Assembly: GCF_900128975.1 (NCBI RefSeq)
Contig: NZ_FQVC01000001.1
Coordinates: 666,628 to 730,627 of the forward strand
Origin: Devosia limi DSM 17137
GTDB lineage: Bacteria; Pseudomonadota; Alphaproteobacteria; Rhizobiales; Devosiaceae
Length of the DNA stretch: 64,000 nt
Direction of reading: 5' to 3'
Under the pieces are notes generated by a model. It had not been told where the DNA came from. It saw only the letters and a list, made by a program, of their open reading frames with translations, and did not search any database. Of this stretch, positions 50,312 through 58,806 are shown in pieces; position 1 is the first letter of the stretch; each line of letters opens with the position of its first letter. The position numbers were made by a program, and so were the translations under genes.

Positions 50312-51190
50312 CTACCCAAAAATCCCCCGATCCCGCCCGACAATCTCCGCCAGAAACTCCGCCACCAGCCCCACTCGCCGGATCGCCCGCAGATCCTCAT
50401 GCACCACTGTCCAATAGCTGCGGGTCAAGGTGTGCTCGGGCAGCACCGGCACCAGCGCCGCGTCGCGTCGCGCCATGAAGCCATGCAAAATCCCGATCCC
50501 GGCGCCCGCCCGCACCGCTTCGGTCTGCCCCATCGCCGATGACACCGCGAGCGTCGAGGTCCATTCCCTGAGATATTCGCTAGTGTAATCCAGCGACGCC
50601 GAAAACAGCAGGTCGTCAACATAGCCAACCAGCCGATGCCGAGCCAGGTCAGCCAGCGCCTCCGGCACCCCATGCCGGTCCAGATAGCTCTGCGCCGCAT
50701 AAAGCCCCAGCCGATAATCAGTCAGCTTGCGCGCCACCAGCCGCCCCTCGCGCGGCCGCTCCAGCGTCACCGCAATATCGGCCTCGCGCCGCGACAGCGA
50801 GAAGGTGCGCGGCACCGGCACCAGCTCGATCCGCAAGCCCTGATGCCGCTCGGTCAATTCCCCAATGCGCGGCGCAAGAAACGCCACCCCGAACCCATCC
50901 GGCGCGCCCACGCGCACCGTCCCGGCGATCTCGCTGCCGCTGCCGGTCGATTCCGCAGCCGCCAACATGGCGCTTTCCATCCGCTCCGCATGAACGAGGA
51001 ACCGCTCGCCCTCCGCCGATAGTTCCGAGCCATTGGTCTTGCGCGCCATCAGCTTGGCGCCAAGCGCCTCCTCCAGCGCCGTCAGCCGCCGCGCCACCGT
51101 TGCGTGGTTGAGCCCCAGCGCCTTGGCCGCCCCAAGGATCTGCCCACTTCGGGCGACAGCGAGAAAGATGCGAACGTCATCCCAGTTCAT
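50312..51190 (-). CDS. LysR-family regulator divergent from mmsA
   Basis: The 292-residue protein begins MNWDDVRIFLAVARSGQILG, followed by helix-turn-helix KALGLNHATVARRLTALEEA and the LysR effector domain (VRVGAPDGFGVAFLAPRIGE). The longer frame upstream runs into a repeat and is not used. It is divergent from mmsA, and a T-N11-A box lies near the mmsA start, so it probably controls that gene. Confidence 0.9.
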   Translation of the reverse strand: MNWDDVRIFLAVARSGQILGAAKALGLNHATVARRLTALEEALGAKLMARKTNGSELSAEGERFLVHAERMESAMLAAAESTGSGSEIAGTVRVGAPDGFGVAFLAPRIGELTERHQGLRIELVPVPRTFSLSRREADIAVTLERPREGRLVARKLTDYRLGLYAAQSYLDRHGVPEALADLARHRLVGYVDDLLFSASLDYTSEYLREWTSTLAVSSAMGQTEAVRAGAGIGILHGFMARRDAALVPVLPEHTLTRSYWTVVHEDLRAIRRVGLVAEFLAEIVGRDRGIFG

Positions 51191-51208
51191 GCTTTTCCCT
51201 GGGGTAGC

Positions 51209-51325
51209 ACCCCCACCTAACCTCCCCCTGAAGAGGGGGAGGGACCCGATCCTGTGTCGGGCACCATCCACCCAAACCCACCGCCCGTGTCCCTCCCCCT
51301 CTTCAGGGGGAGGCTAGGTGGGGGC
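51209..51325. repeat. Inverted pair of family B repeats
   Basis: CCCCCACCTAACCTCCCCCT (51209 on) is mirrored by AGGGGGAGGCTAGGTGGGGG (to 51325). The two copies could form one long stem between the LysR and mmsA genes. Confidence 0.8.
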
Positions 51326-51376
51326 ACTCTCCACGCACTTCAATTTCCGCACAACCGCTCCGAAATCTATCACGTT

Positions 51377-51397
51377 GCGCTCTTCAATTTGTAGCGC
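51377..51397. promoter_or_regulatory. LysR box GCGCT-N11-AGCGC upstream of mmsA
   Basis: 5-bp arms hold a T-N11-A core, the canonical LysR-type site, 31-51 bp before the mmsA start. Confidence 0.5.
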
Positions 51398-51427
51398 GAT
51401 GACTGCTCCCCATCAAGGGAGACCACC

Positions 51428-52924
51428 ATGCGCACCATCGGCCACTTCATCGACGGCGTCGAAACCACAGGCAATTCAGCCGAATTCCAGGACGTGTTCA
51501 ATCCAGCCACCGGCGAAGTGCAGGCGCGTGTCGCCCTCGCCACCGAGGCTGATCTCAACGCCGCCGTCGCCTCCGCCCTCGCTGCCCAGCCCAAATGGGC
51601 CGCCACCAATCCCCAGCGCCGGGCGCGCGTCTTCTTCAATTTCGTGGCGCTGATCAATCGCGACATGGATGAACTGGCGGCCCTGCTGAGTGCCGAACAC
51701 GGCAAGACCATCGAGGACGCCAAGGGCGACATCGTCCGGGGCCTCGAGGTTTCCGAATTCGTCGCCGGCGCGCCGCATCTGCTCAAGGGCGAGTTCACCG
51801 AAGGCGCTGGCCCCGGCATCGATATGTATTCCATGCGCCAGCCGGTCGGCGTCGGCGCCGGCATTACCCCGTTCAACTTCCCGGCCATGATCCCGCTCTG
51901 GATGCTGTCGCCCGCAATCGCCGCCGGCAATGCCTTCATCCTCAAGCCGTCGGAGCGCGATCCCTCCGTTCCGGTGAAGCTGGCCCAGCTGCTGATCGAA
52001 GCCGGCCTGCCCAAGGGCGTCCTCAATGTCATCCATGGCGGCAAGTCGGCCGTCGATGGCATCCTGGCCCATGACGATATCGCCGCCGTCTCCTTCGTCG
52101 GCTCCACCCCGATTGCCCGCTATGTCTACGCCACCGCTGCCGCCAATGGTAAGCGCGTCCAGGCCTTTGGCGGCGCCAAGAACCACATGATCATCATGCC
52201 CGATGCGGACATGGACAAGGCCGCCGATGCCCTGATGGGCGCGGGCTATGGTTCGGCCGGCGAACGCTGCATGGCCGTCTCGGTCGCCGTTCCGGTGGGC
52301 GACGATACCGCCGACCGCATCATTGCCGCGCTCAAGCCGCGCATCGAAAAGCTCAAGGTCGGCCCCGCCACCGATGCCGCCTCCGAAATGGGCCCGGTCA
52401 TTACCCAGGCCTCCAAGGACCGTATCGCCGCCCTGGTCGAATCCGGCGTCAAGCAGGGCGCAACCCTCGCCGTCGATGGCCGTGGCTTTACCCTCCAGGG
52501 CTATGAAAACGGCTACTTCGTCGGCCCCTCGCTGTTCGATCACGTCACCCCCGAAATGGACATCTACAAGGAAGAGATCTTCGGGCCGGTGCTCTCGGTC
52601 GTTCGCTCCAAGACCTATGAGGACGCCCTCAAGCTGACCATGGACAATCCCTATGGCAATGGCACCGCCATCTTCACCCGCGATGGCGATGCCGCCCGCG
52701 ACTTCGCCGCCCGGGTCAATGTCGGCATGGTCGGCATCAACGTCCCGGTCCCGGTGCCGCTCGCCTATCACAGCTTCGGCGGCTGGAAGGCCTCCGCTTT
52801 CGGCGATCTCAACCAGCACGGCACCGACTCGATCAAGTTCTGGACCCGCACCAAGACCGTCACCGCCCGCTGGCCCTCCGGCATCAAGGACGGCGCCGAA
52901 TTCCAGATGCCCACGATGAAGTAG
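51428..52924 (+). CDS. mmsA: CoA-acylating methylmalonate-semialdehyde dehydrogenase
   Basis: The 498-residue aldehyde dehydrogenase opens MRTIGHFIDGVETTGNSAEF, typical of MmsA, and has GITPFNFPAMIPLWMLSPAI and the catalytic Cys in GSAGERCMAVSVAV. It converts methylmalonate or malonate semialdehyde with NAD+ and CoA to propionyl- or acetyl-CoA, in valine or inositol breakdown. The specific pathway cannot be told, since no other valine or inositol genes are nearby. Confidence 0.95.
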   Translation: MRTIGHFIDGVETTGNSAEFQDVFNPATGEVQARVALATEADLNAAVASALAAQPKWAATNPQRRARVFFNFVALINRDMDELAALLSAEHGKTIEDAKGDIVRGLEVSEFVAGAPHLLKGEFTEGAGPGIDMYSMRQPVGVGAGITPFNFPAMIPLWMLSPAIAAGNAFILKPSERDPSVPVKLAQLLIEAGLPKGVLNVIHGGKSAVDGILAHDDIAAVSFVGSTPIARYVYATAAANGKRVQAFGGAKNHMIIMPDADMDKAADALMGAGYGSAGERCMAVSVAVPVGDDTADRIIAALKPRIEKLKVGPATDAASEMGPVITQASKDRIAALVESGVKQGATLAVDGRGFTLQGYENGYFVGPSLFDHVTPEMDIYKEEIFGPVLSVVRSKTYEDALKLTMDNPYGNGTAIFTRDGDAARDFAARVNVGMVGINVPVPVPLAYHSFGGWKASAFGDLNQHGTDSIKFWTRTKTVTARWPSGIKDGAEFQMPTMK

Positions 52925-52963
52925 GGCAGGGCCCACTCCATCGACGGTGTAACCCACCCGCAA

Positions 52964-52996
52964 TGTCACCCCGGCGAAGGCCGGGGTCCATTCTGA
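52964..52996. repeat. Family A palindromic repeat, stem variant
   Basis: TCACCCCGGCGAAGGCCGGG followed by GTCCATTC; the stem pairs ACCCCGGC with GCCGGGGT. Confidence 0.75.
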
Positions 52997-53041
52997 AGGC
53001 TGGCCGTCAACCGCATCGGAGACTGCCACACCCCACACAAC

Positions 53042-53070
53042 AAAAAGCCCGAGGATCGCTCCTCGGGCTT
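53042..53070 (-). terminator. Rho-independent terminator of the rhaD/rhaI transcript
   Basis: On the minus strand AAGCCCGAGGA pairs with TCCTCGGGCTT around GCGA and is followed by TTTTG. It lies 32 bp after rhaI. It could also stop readthrough from mmsA. Confidence 0.9.
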
Positions 53071-53101
53071 CTGCTGCTCCACGCGGGGAGGCGTGGATTG
53101 G

Positions 53102-54391
53102 TCAGACGATGCCGCCCGAGCCGCCTTCGACGGCCGGACGAATTTCCGCAACCCTGGCGCGATACCCAGCCGCGCGATATGTCGCCAGCGGATCGATAGC
53201 GCCACCATTCTCCAGCCGCGCCAATGCCAGGATCGGCTCCACATCGGTGCGATAGGCGAGACGCAGCGCCTGCGTTGCCGCCAGCGCATCATTGCCCTGT
53301 TGCGCCGCTTCCAGCTCCTTGCGGTCCACCAGCAGCGCCTGCGCATAAGCCCGCTGAACATCGGATGCCGACAGCATCAGCGACTCGATCGGGTCGGTCA
53401 CATTATGGCTCTGGTCCAGCATATGCGCCGGATGGAAATCCGCATCGCGGCCCTCGATATCCACCAGCTCGTTGAACACCAGGAACAGCCGGTACGGGTC
53501 GATTGCACCCGCATCGAGATCGTCATCGCCATATTTGCTGTCATTGAAATGGAAGCCGCCGAGCTTGCCGAACTGGGCCAGCCGGGAAACGATCATCTCG
53601 ATATTGACGTTGGGCGCATGGTGGCCGAGATCGACCAGGCACATGGCCTTGTCGCCCAGTTCCTTGGCGATGATGTAATTGGTGCCCCAGTCCTGCACGA
53701 CCGTCGAATAGAACGCCGGCTCATACATCTTGTGTTCGGTATAGATGCGCCAGTCATCGGGCAGCGCAGCATAAACCGCCTTCATCGAATTGAGATAGTG
53801 CTCGAATTGGCGGGCAAAATTAACCTGGCCGGGGAAGTTCGAGCCATCGCCGATCCACACCGTCAGCGCCTTGCTGCCAATGGTCTTGCCGATCTCGATG
53901 CATTCGAGGTTATGCTCGATCGCCTGCTGGCGCGTTGCCGCATCGGCCGATGAGAGCGAGCCGAACTTGTAGCTCTGCAACTGCCCCTTGGCGTCCGAGA
54001 AGGTGTTGGAGTTCATCGCATCGAACCCCAGGCCAAACCGGCTCGCGGCCTGCTTGAGGCGATTGGGGTCGGCCTTGTCCCACGGAATATGCAGCGACAC
54101 TGTCTTGGTCGCCTGTGTCAGCTGGCTGATGACAGCGCAGTCCTCGATCTTGTCGAAGATATCGCGCGGCTCGCCCAGCCCCGGAAACCGCGCAAAGCGC
54201 GTGCCGCCCGTACCGACACCCCATGAGGGCACCGCGATATTGAACCCGGCCACCTTGGCCTTGATTGCATCAATCGAAATGCCCCGCCGGTCCAGCCGCT
54301 CGCCCAGGCTGTCATAATCCGCGTGCAGGTCATCCACGCGCCGGGCATTGTCAGCTTCGACCACGGATGGGTCGATAATCGTATCGGTCAT
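53102..54391 (-). CDS. rhaI: L-rhamnose catabolism isomerase
   Basis: The 429-residue TIM-barrel protein matches the rhizobial RhaI type: FNIAVPSWGVGTGGTRFARF, LTVWIGDGSNFPGQVNFARQ, and the metal-site region MCLVDLGHHAPNVNIEM then GGFHFNDSKYGDDD. It isomerises L-rhamnose to L-rhamnulose. The Met at 54391 has GGAGG seven bases before it and gives the usual family length (about 430). It follows rhaD on the minus strand with a family A repeat between. Confidence 0.94.
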   Translation of the reverse strand: MTDTIIDPSVVEADNARRVDDLHADYDSLGERLDRRGISIDAIKAKVAGFNIAVPSWGVGTGGTRFARFPGLGEPRDIFDKIEDCAVISQLTQATKTVSLHIPWDKADPNRLKQAASRFGLGFDAMNSNTFSDAKGQLQSYKFGSLSSADAATRQQAIEHNLECIEIGKTIGSKALTVWIGDGSNFPGQVNFARQFEHYLNSMKAVYAALPDDWRIYTEHKMYEPAFYSTVVQDWGTNYIIAKELGDKAMCLVDLGHHAPNVNIEMIVSRLAQFGKLGGFHFNDSKYGDDDLDAGAIDPYRLFLVFNELVDIEGRDADFHPAHMLDQSHNVTDPIESLMLSASDVQRAYAQALLVDRKELEAAQQGNDALAATQALRLAYRTDVEPILALARLENGGAIDPLATYRAAGYRARVAEIRPAVEGGSGGIV

Positions 54392-54420
54392 TTGTTCCTC
54401 CACAACCTCCACCCACTCGG

Positions 54421-54489
54421 TGTCATACCGGCGAAGGCCGGTATCCATCTTGAGATCTCAGAATGGACCCCGGCCTTCGCCGGGGTGAC
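54421..54489. repeat. Family A palindromic repeat, mixed inverted pair
   Basis: TCATACCGGCGAAGGCCGGT is followed by the inverted GGACCCCGGCCTTCGCCGGG. Each is self-complementary, with different stem bases. Confidence 0.8.
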
Positions 54490-54518
54490 ACTGTGGGTAG
54501 GGTTGGACCGTTTTCTTC

Positions 54519-56618
54519 TTACCGCGTAAACGACTGAGCGTTGCCCGCGTCCACATTAATGATATTGCCCGTCGATTTCGCCGAGGCCTCCGAGGCGAAG
54601 AAATAGATCGCCTCGGCAATATCCTCGGGGAACACGCTGCGCTTGAGCATCGAGCGCACGCGATACATTTCCTCCAGGCCATCCTTGTCGGTCTTGTAGG
54701 TCGATGCGCGCTGCTCCAGCCATTCGCCGGCCCAGATCTTGCTGCCACGCAGCACCGCATCGGGGTTGACCACATTGACGCGGATCTGCTCGCCCGCGCC
54801 TTCCAGTGCCAGGCATCGTGCCAGGTGGATTTCGGCGGCCTTGGCCGTGCAATAGGCGGCGGCATTGGGCGAGGCGGCAAGGCCGTTCTTGCTTGCCACG
54901 AATACCACATTGCCGCCGATCTTCTGCTGGCGGAACAGCCGGAACGCTTCCCGCGACACGAGGAAATACCCCGTGCTGAGAATGTCCATGTTCTTGTTCC
55001 ACAGCTCCAGCGTCGTCTCCTCGATCGGCGCCGACGAGGCGAGCCCGGCATTGGACACCAGAATATCCAGCCCGCCGAATTCCACCACCGCATGGGCAAA
55101 GCCCGCGATCACAGCCGCTTCCTTGGTGACATTGACGATCGCCGGGCGGACAAAGTCCTTGCCGAACACCGCGCTGAGTTCGTCATTGGCCGCTGCCAGC
55201 GCCGTCTCGTCGATATCGGCGAGAACCACGCAGGCGCCTTCGCGCAGCAGCCGCACTGCGGTCGCCTTGCCAATGCCGCCGGCGCCGCCGGTGACGAGGG
55301 CAATCTTGCCGGCCAGCGATTTCGGCTTGGGCATGCGGGCGAGCTTGGCCTCTTCAAGCAGCCAATATTCGATATCGAAGGCTTCCTGCTCGGGCAGGCC
55401 GACATAGGTAGAAACCGTCGAGGCGCCGCGCATCACATTGATGGCGTTGACATAGAACTCACCCGAAATGCGGGCCGTCGCCTTATCCCGAGCGAAGGTG
55501 AACATGCCGACGCCCGGCATCAGGTAGACCACCGCATTGGGGTCGCGCACCGCGGGCGAATTGTCGTGCTTGCAGCGGTCGTAATAGGCCTGATAATCGA
55601 CGCGATAGGCGGCGATATCCTCGGGAATCCGTGCGATTACCGCATCCACATCGGGATTGGCCGGATCAAAGTCGATCACCAGCGGGCGGATCTTGGTGCG
55701 CAGAAAGTGGTCGGGGCAGGAGGTGCCCAAAGCCGCCAGCGGCCGCAGGTCATTGGAATTGACGAATTCCAGCACCGCCGCTGAATCATCGAAATGCCCC
55801 AGCTTGTGGCTGTCTGCCGAAATCAGGCCGCGGATTTTCGGCATCAGCTGGGCGGCAATGGCCCGGCGCTGTTCAGCATCAAGCGACTGGACGGCCGCGC
55901 CACCAAAGATGGTCTTGCCCGCCGTCTGCTGCTCGAACCATTCGATCGCCTGGTTGATCACCGAAATCGTCGTTTCGTAGCATTCCTTGGGCGTGTCGCC
56001 CCAGGTGAACAGGCCATGGCTCTCAAGGATCAGCCCCTTGGAATTGGGGTTCTCCTCGCAATATTTGCCCAGCCACAGGCCCAGCTCGAACCCCGGCTTT
56101 TTCCACGGCAACCAGCCAATGGCATCGCCGAAGATCTGCTGGGTCAGTTCCCTGGAATTGACCGAGGCGGCAATGGCAATGATCGCATCGGGATGCATGT
56201 GGTCCACGTAAGGGTGGTTCACATAGGCATGCAGCGGCGTATCGATCGAAGCGGCGCGCGGGTTCAGGTTGAACGTCGCGTGCGGCAGATAGCCCACCAT
56301 CTCGTCCTCGAACTCCACACCGCGATACAGCCCCTTCAGCGCCCGCAGCTTGTCCATGTAGAGCGTGGAAAACCCGTCGAGCTTGATCGAAGCGCTGTCA
56401 CCACCGGAACCCTTGACCCACAGCACCTCGACCGTCTCGCCCGTCAGCGGGTCCTGCTGCATGATCTTGGATGAGGTGTTGCCGCCACCGTAATTGGTCA
56501 CGCGCTTGTCCGAGCCAAGCAGGTTGGAGCGATAGACCAGCCGTTCGGGCTCACTCATCGCCGCCGCCTTGGCGTCGTCCCAAAGGTTTTCGAGGCGCTT
56601 GGGCGCGGATGTGGACAT
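54519..56618 (-). CDS. rhaD: Bifunctional rhamnulose-1-phosphate aldolase/short-chain dehydrogenase
   Basis: The 699-residue protein has a class II aldolase domain at residues 1-410 or so (His residues in HATFNLNPR and YVDHMHPDAI) and a C-terminal short-chain dehydrogenase with LVTGGAGGIGKATA and catalytic YCTAK. This is RhaD, which splits L-rhamnulose-1-phosphate into dihydroxyacetone phosphate and lactaldehyde and can process the aldehyde. The Met at 56618 has GGGAGGAG upstream. It is divergent from rhaR over the phased operator region. Confidence 0.95.
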   Translation of the reverse strand: MSTSAPKRLENLWDDAKAAAMSEPERLVYRSNLLGSDKRVTNYGGGNTSSKIMQQDPLTGETVEVLWVKGSGGDSASIKLDGFSTLYMDKLRALKGLYRGVEFEDEMVGYLPHATFNLNPRAASIDTPLHAYVNHPYVDHMHPDAIIAIAASVNSRELTQQIFGDAIGWLPWKKPGFELGLWLGKYCEENPNSKGLILESHGLFTWGDTPKECYETTISVINQAIEWFEQQTAGKTIFGGAAVQSLDAEQRRAIAAQLMPKIRGLISADSHKLGHFDDSAAVLEFVNSNDLRPLAALGTSCPDHFLRTKIRPLVIDFDPANPDVDAVIARIPEDIAAYRVDYQAYYDRCKHDNSPAVRDPNAVVYLMPGVGMFTFARDKATARISGEFYVNAINVMRGASTVSTYVGLPEQEAFDIEYWLLEEAKLARMPKPKSLAGKIALVTGGAGGIGKATAVRLLREGACVVLADIDETALAAANDELSAVFGKDFVRPAIVNVTKEAAVIAGFAHAVVEFGGLDILVSNAGLASSAPIEETTLELWNKNMDILSTGYFLVSREAFRLFRQQKIGGNVVFVASKNGLAASPNAAAYCTAKAAEIHLARCLALEGAGEQIRVNVVNPDAVLRGSKIWAGEWLEQRASTYKTDKDGLEEMYRVRSMLKRSVFPEDIAEAIYFFASEASAKSTGNIINVDAGNAQSFTR

Positions 56619-56685
56619 GGGGCTCCTCCCGAGGGAAATGGTGGTCTGGTGTGGCCGGACATGGCCATAGATTGCCAATGACTGT

Positions 56686-56772
56686 CAATCAGAAACGATC
56701 AGTAACAATCATGTTGCCGTGAAAACAATCAAACACAGCAATATCATGATTGACACTGATTGGTTTTGATGA
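56686..56772. promoter_or_regulatory. Phased RhaR operator array
   Basis: CAATCA-type boxes occur at 56686, 56696 (CGATCA), 56706 and 56726. Inverted TGATTG-type boxes occur at 56747, 56757 and 56767 (TGATGA). Within each set, positions fall on an exact 10-bp phase. The arrays lie between rhaD and rhaR, one near each promoter, and are the likely DeoR-type RhaR binding sites. Confidence 0.65.
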
Positions 56773-56801
56773 AACTCAATTGACCCAAGGGAGAGCAAGC
56801 T

Positions 56802-57608
56802 GTGCATGAAACCGAACGCCACCGGGTAATTCTGGCCGCCGTCCAATCGCGCCCCGTCGCGACGGTGACGGAACTGGTCGATATCACCGGGACGTCCGAG
56901 GCGACCATTCGCCGTGATATTGCGGCGCTGCATGTGCGCGGCGAGCTGCGCCGGGTGCGGGGCGGTGCCGAAGCGGTCAATCCGCCCGAGCAGGGCGGCC
57001 TGATGGGGCGGCCGTTTTCAGTCAATGAAACCATCAACATGGCGCAGAAACGCGCCATTGCCCGCGTCGCCGCCGAGATGTGCAAGGACGGCGAGCCGAT
57101 TATCATCAATGGCGGCACCACCACCTATCAGATGGTGCATCACCTGACGGCGCGACGCCTGTCGGTATTCACCAATTCCTTCGCCATCGCCGAGTTCCTG
57201 CTGCACAATTCGCGCAACAGCGTCGTCATTCCGGGCGGCACCGTCTATCGCGAGCAGAATGTCATCCTGTCGCCGTTTGGCGGGGTCGTCGCCAGCCACT
57301 TCTTCGCCCGCAAGATGTTCATTGGCTGCCAGGGCATTGGCCGCCACGGGCTAATGGAAACCGATCCGATGATCGTGCAGTCCGAACTCGGCCTCATCGG
57401 CCAGGCGGACGAGCTGATCGTCCTTGCTGACTCATCGAAATTTTCGGGGAGATCGAGCCTCATATTGTGCGGGCTCGACCGGATTGCCGCTGTCATCACC
57501 GATAGCGGTATCCGCGACGAAGACCGCCAGATGCTGGAAACGGCAGGTGTGCAGCTCATCGTGGCGGAAACCAGTGCGCGGGCCGACCGGCAATCGACGG
57601 TCGCCTGA
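56802..57608 (+). CDS. rhaR: DeoR-family rhamnose regulator
   Basis: The 268-residue protein has the DeoR helix-turn-helix TVTELVDITGTSEATIRRDI and the sugar-phosphate-sensing domain IINGGTTTYQMVHHL, with LADSSKFSGRSSLI after it. It starts on GTG with GGGAGAG upstream. It matches the RhaR repressor of rhizobial rhamnose loci and is the first gene before rhaS. It is divergent from rhaD, with the phased operator array between. Confidence 0.93.
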   Translation: MHETERHRVILAAVQSRPVATVTELVDITGTSEATIRRDIAALHVRGELRRVRGGAEAVNPPEQGGLMGRPFSVNETINMAQKRAIARVAAEMCKDGEPIIINGGTTTYQMVHHLTARRLSVFTNSFAIAEFLLHNSRNSVVIPGGTVYREQNVILSPFGGVVASHFFARKMFIGCQGIGRHGLMETDPMIVQSELGLIGQADELIVLADSSKFSGRSSLILCGLDRIAAVITDSGIRDEDRQMLETAGVQLIVAETSARADRQSTVA

Positions 57609-57648
57609 GCCAATCGCAAGACCAAAACGTCCCAGGGAGGGAAATCCT

Positions 57649-58635
57649 ATGAAACTGCTCAAAATTCTGGCTGCGACCACCGCCGTTGCAGTGCTGCTCG
57701 CCGCTCCCGCCTACGCCCAGACCCGCATCGCGCTGGTCGTCAAGTCGCTTGGTAATGGCTTCTTCGACGCGGCCAACAAGGGCGCCCAGGAAGCTGCTGC
57801 CGAACTCGGCGACGTCGAGGTCATCTATACCGGCCCGACCGCCGCCACCGCCGAGGCCCAGATCGAAGTCGTCAATTCGCTGATCGCCCAGCAGGTCGAT
57901 GCCATCGCCATTTCCGCCAACGATCCCGACGCGCTGGTTCCGGTGCTGCAGAAGGCCATGGAGCGCGGCATCAAGGTGATTTCCTGGGACTCGGGCGTTG
58001 CTCCCGAAGGCCGCCAGCTTCACCTCAACCCGTCCGATATCGGCCTGATCGGCGAAACCATCATCAAACTGGCCGCCGATTACCTGCCAGAGGGCGGCGA
58101 CGTTGCCATCCTGTCGGCTGCCTCGACTGCAACCAATCAGAACGCCTGGATCGAAGCCGCCAAGGCCGCCATTCCCGCCAAGTTCCCCAATATCAACCTC
58201 GTCTCGGTCGTCTATGGCGATGACGACTCGGTCAAGTCGACCGACGAAGCCAAGGGCCTGATCGCGTCCTATCCCGACCTCAAGGCCATCATTGCCCCGA
58301 CCACCGTCGGCGTCGTGGCAGCGGCCCAGGTCGTCACCGACCAGAACCTGATCGGCAAGGTCAACGTCACCGGTCTCGCCCTGCCGTCCGAGTTCAAGCA
58401 GTTCATCGACAATGGCGCTTCGCAGGCCGTGGCCCTGTGGAACCCCATCGATCTCGGCTATTCGGCCGTCATGCTGGCCAATGATCTGGTCAAGGGCGAA
58501 GAAGCCAAGCCCGGCGCGACCCTCTCCATGGGCCGCGTCGGTGAAGTGACCCTGGACGACACCAATTCCGGTGCCATGGCCGCCCCCTTCCAGTTCGACA
58601 AGTCGAACATCGAAGAATTCTCCAAGATTTACTGA
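57649..58635 (+). CDS. rhaS: Rhamnose ABC transporter periplasmic binding protein
   Basis: The 328-residue protein has a signal peptide (MKLLKILAATTAVAVLLAAP, cleaved near AYAQ) and a two-lobed sugar-binding fold (VVKSLGNGFFDAANKGAQEA, VISWDSGVAPEGRQLHLNPS). It binds L-rhamnose for the RhaTPQ importer. The ATG at 57649 has GGGAGGG upstream; a longer open frame overlapping rhaR is not used. A UUCG hairpin and a family A repeat follow it. Confidence 0.95.
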   Translation: MKLLKILAATTAVAVLLAAPAYAQTRIALVVKSLGNGFFDAANKGAQEAAAELGDVEVIYTGPTAATAEAQIEVVNSLIAQQVDAIAISANDPDALVPVLQKAMERGIKVISWDSGVAPEGRQLHLNPSDIGLIGETIIKLAADYLPEGGDVAILSAASTATNQNAWIEAAKAAIPAKFPNINLVSVVYGDDDSVKSTDEAKGLIASYPDLKAIIAPTTVGVVAAAQVVTDQNLIGKVNVTGLALPSEFKQFIDNGASQAVALWNPIDLGYSAVMLANDLVKGEEAKPGATLSMGRVGEVTLDDTNSGAMAAPFQFDKSNIEEFSKIY

Positions 58636-58643
58636 TCGCTATC

Positions 58644-58667
58644 GGCCCGGCGCTTCGGCGCCGGGCC
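58644..58667 (+). terminator. 10-bp hairpin with UUCG tetraloop after rhaS
   Basis: GGCCCGGCGC pairs with GCGCCGGGCC around TTCG, nine bases after the rhaS stop. No T-run follows. It probably stabilises rhaS mRNA or attenuates the rest of the operon. Confidence 0.7.
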
Positions 58668-58690
58668 TCGCTCTCGTAACAGTCCACGGC

Positions 58691-58770
58691 GTCATTCCCG
58701 CGCAGGCGGGAATCCACTCTTCGCCTTTGCGTTCGGGCACAAGACTGGATTCCCGCCTTCGCGGGAATGA
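58691..58770. repeat. Family A palindromic repeat, inverted pair
   Basis: GTCATTCCCGCGCAGGCGGG with an inverted CCCGCCTTCGCGGGAATGAC between rhaS and rhaT. Confidence 0.8.
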
Positions 58771-58806
58771 CACGGTGGCGAAACAGCCGCGGTAGTATTC
58801 ATTGCC

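Noticed and set aside
56686..56772. The phased CAATCA boxes as a small CRISPR array
   Set aside because: Units are 6 bp with 4-bp gaps and reverse orientation halfway; CRISPR repeats are over 20 bp with unique spacers. Regulator sites are the better reading.
57424..57648. A longer rhaS start overlapping rhaR
   Set aside because: The extra 75 codons lie inside the rhaR frame and would bury the signal peptide. The ATG at 57649 has a strong ribosome site.
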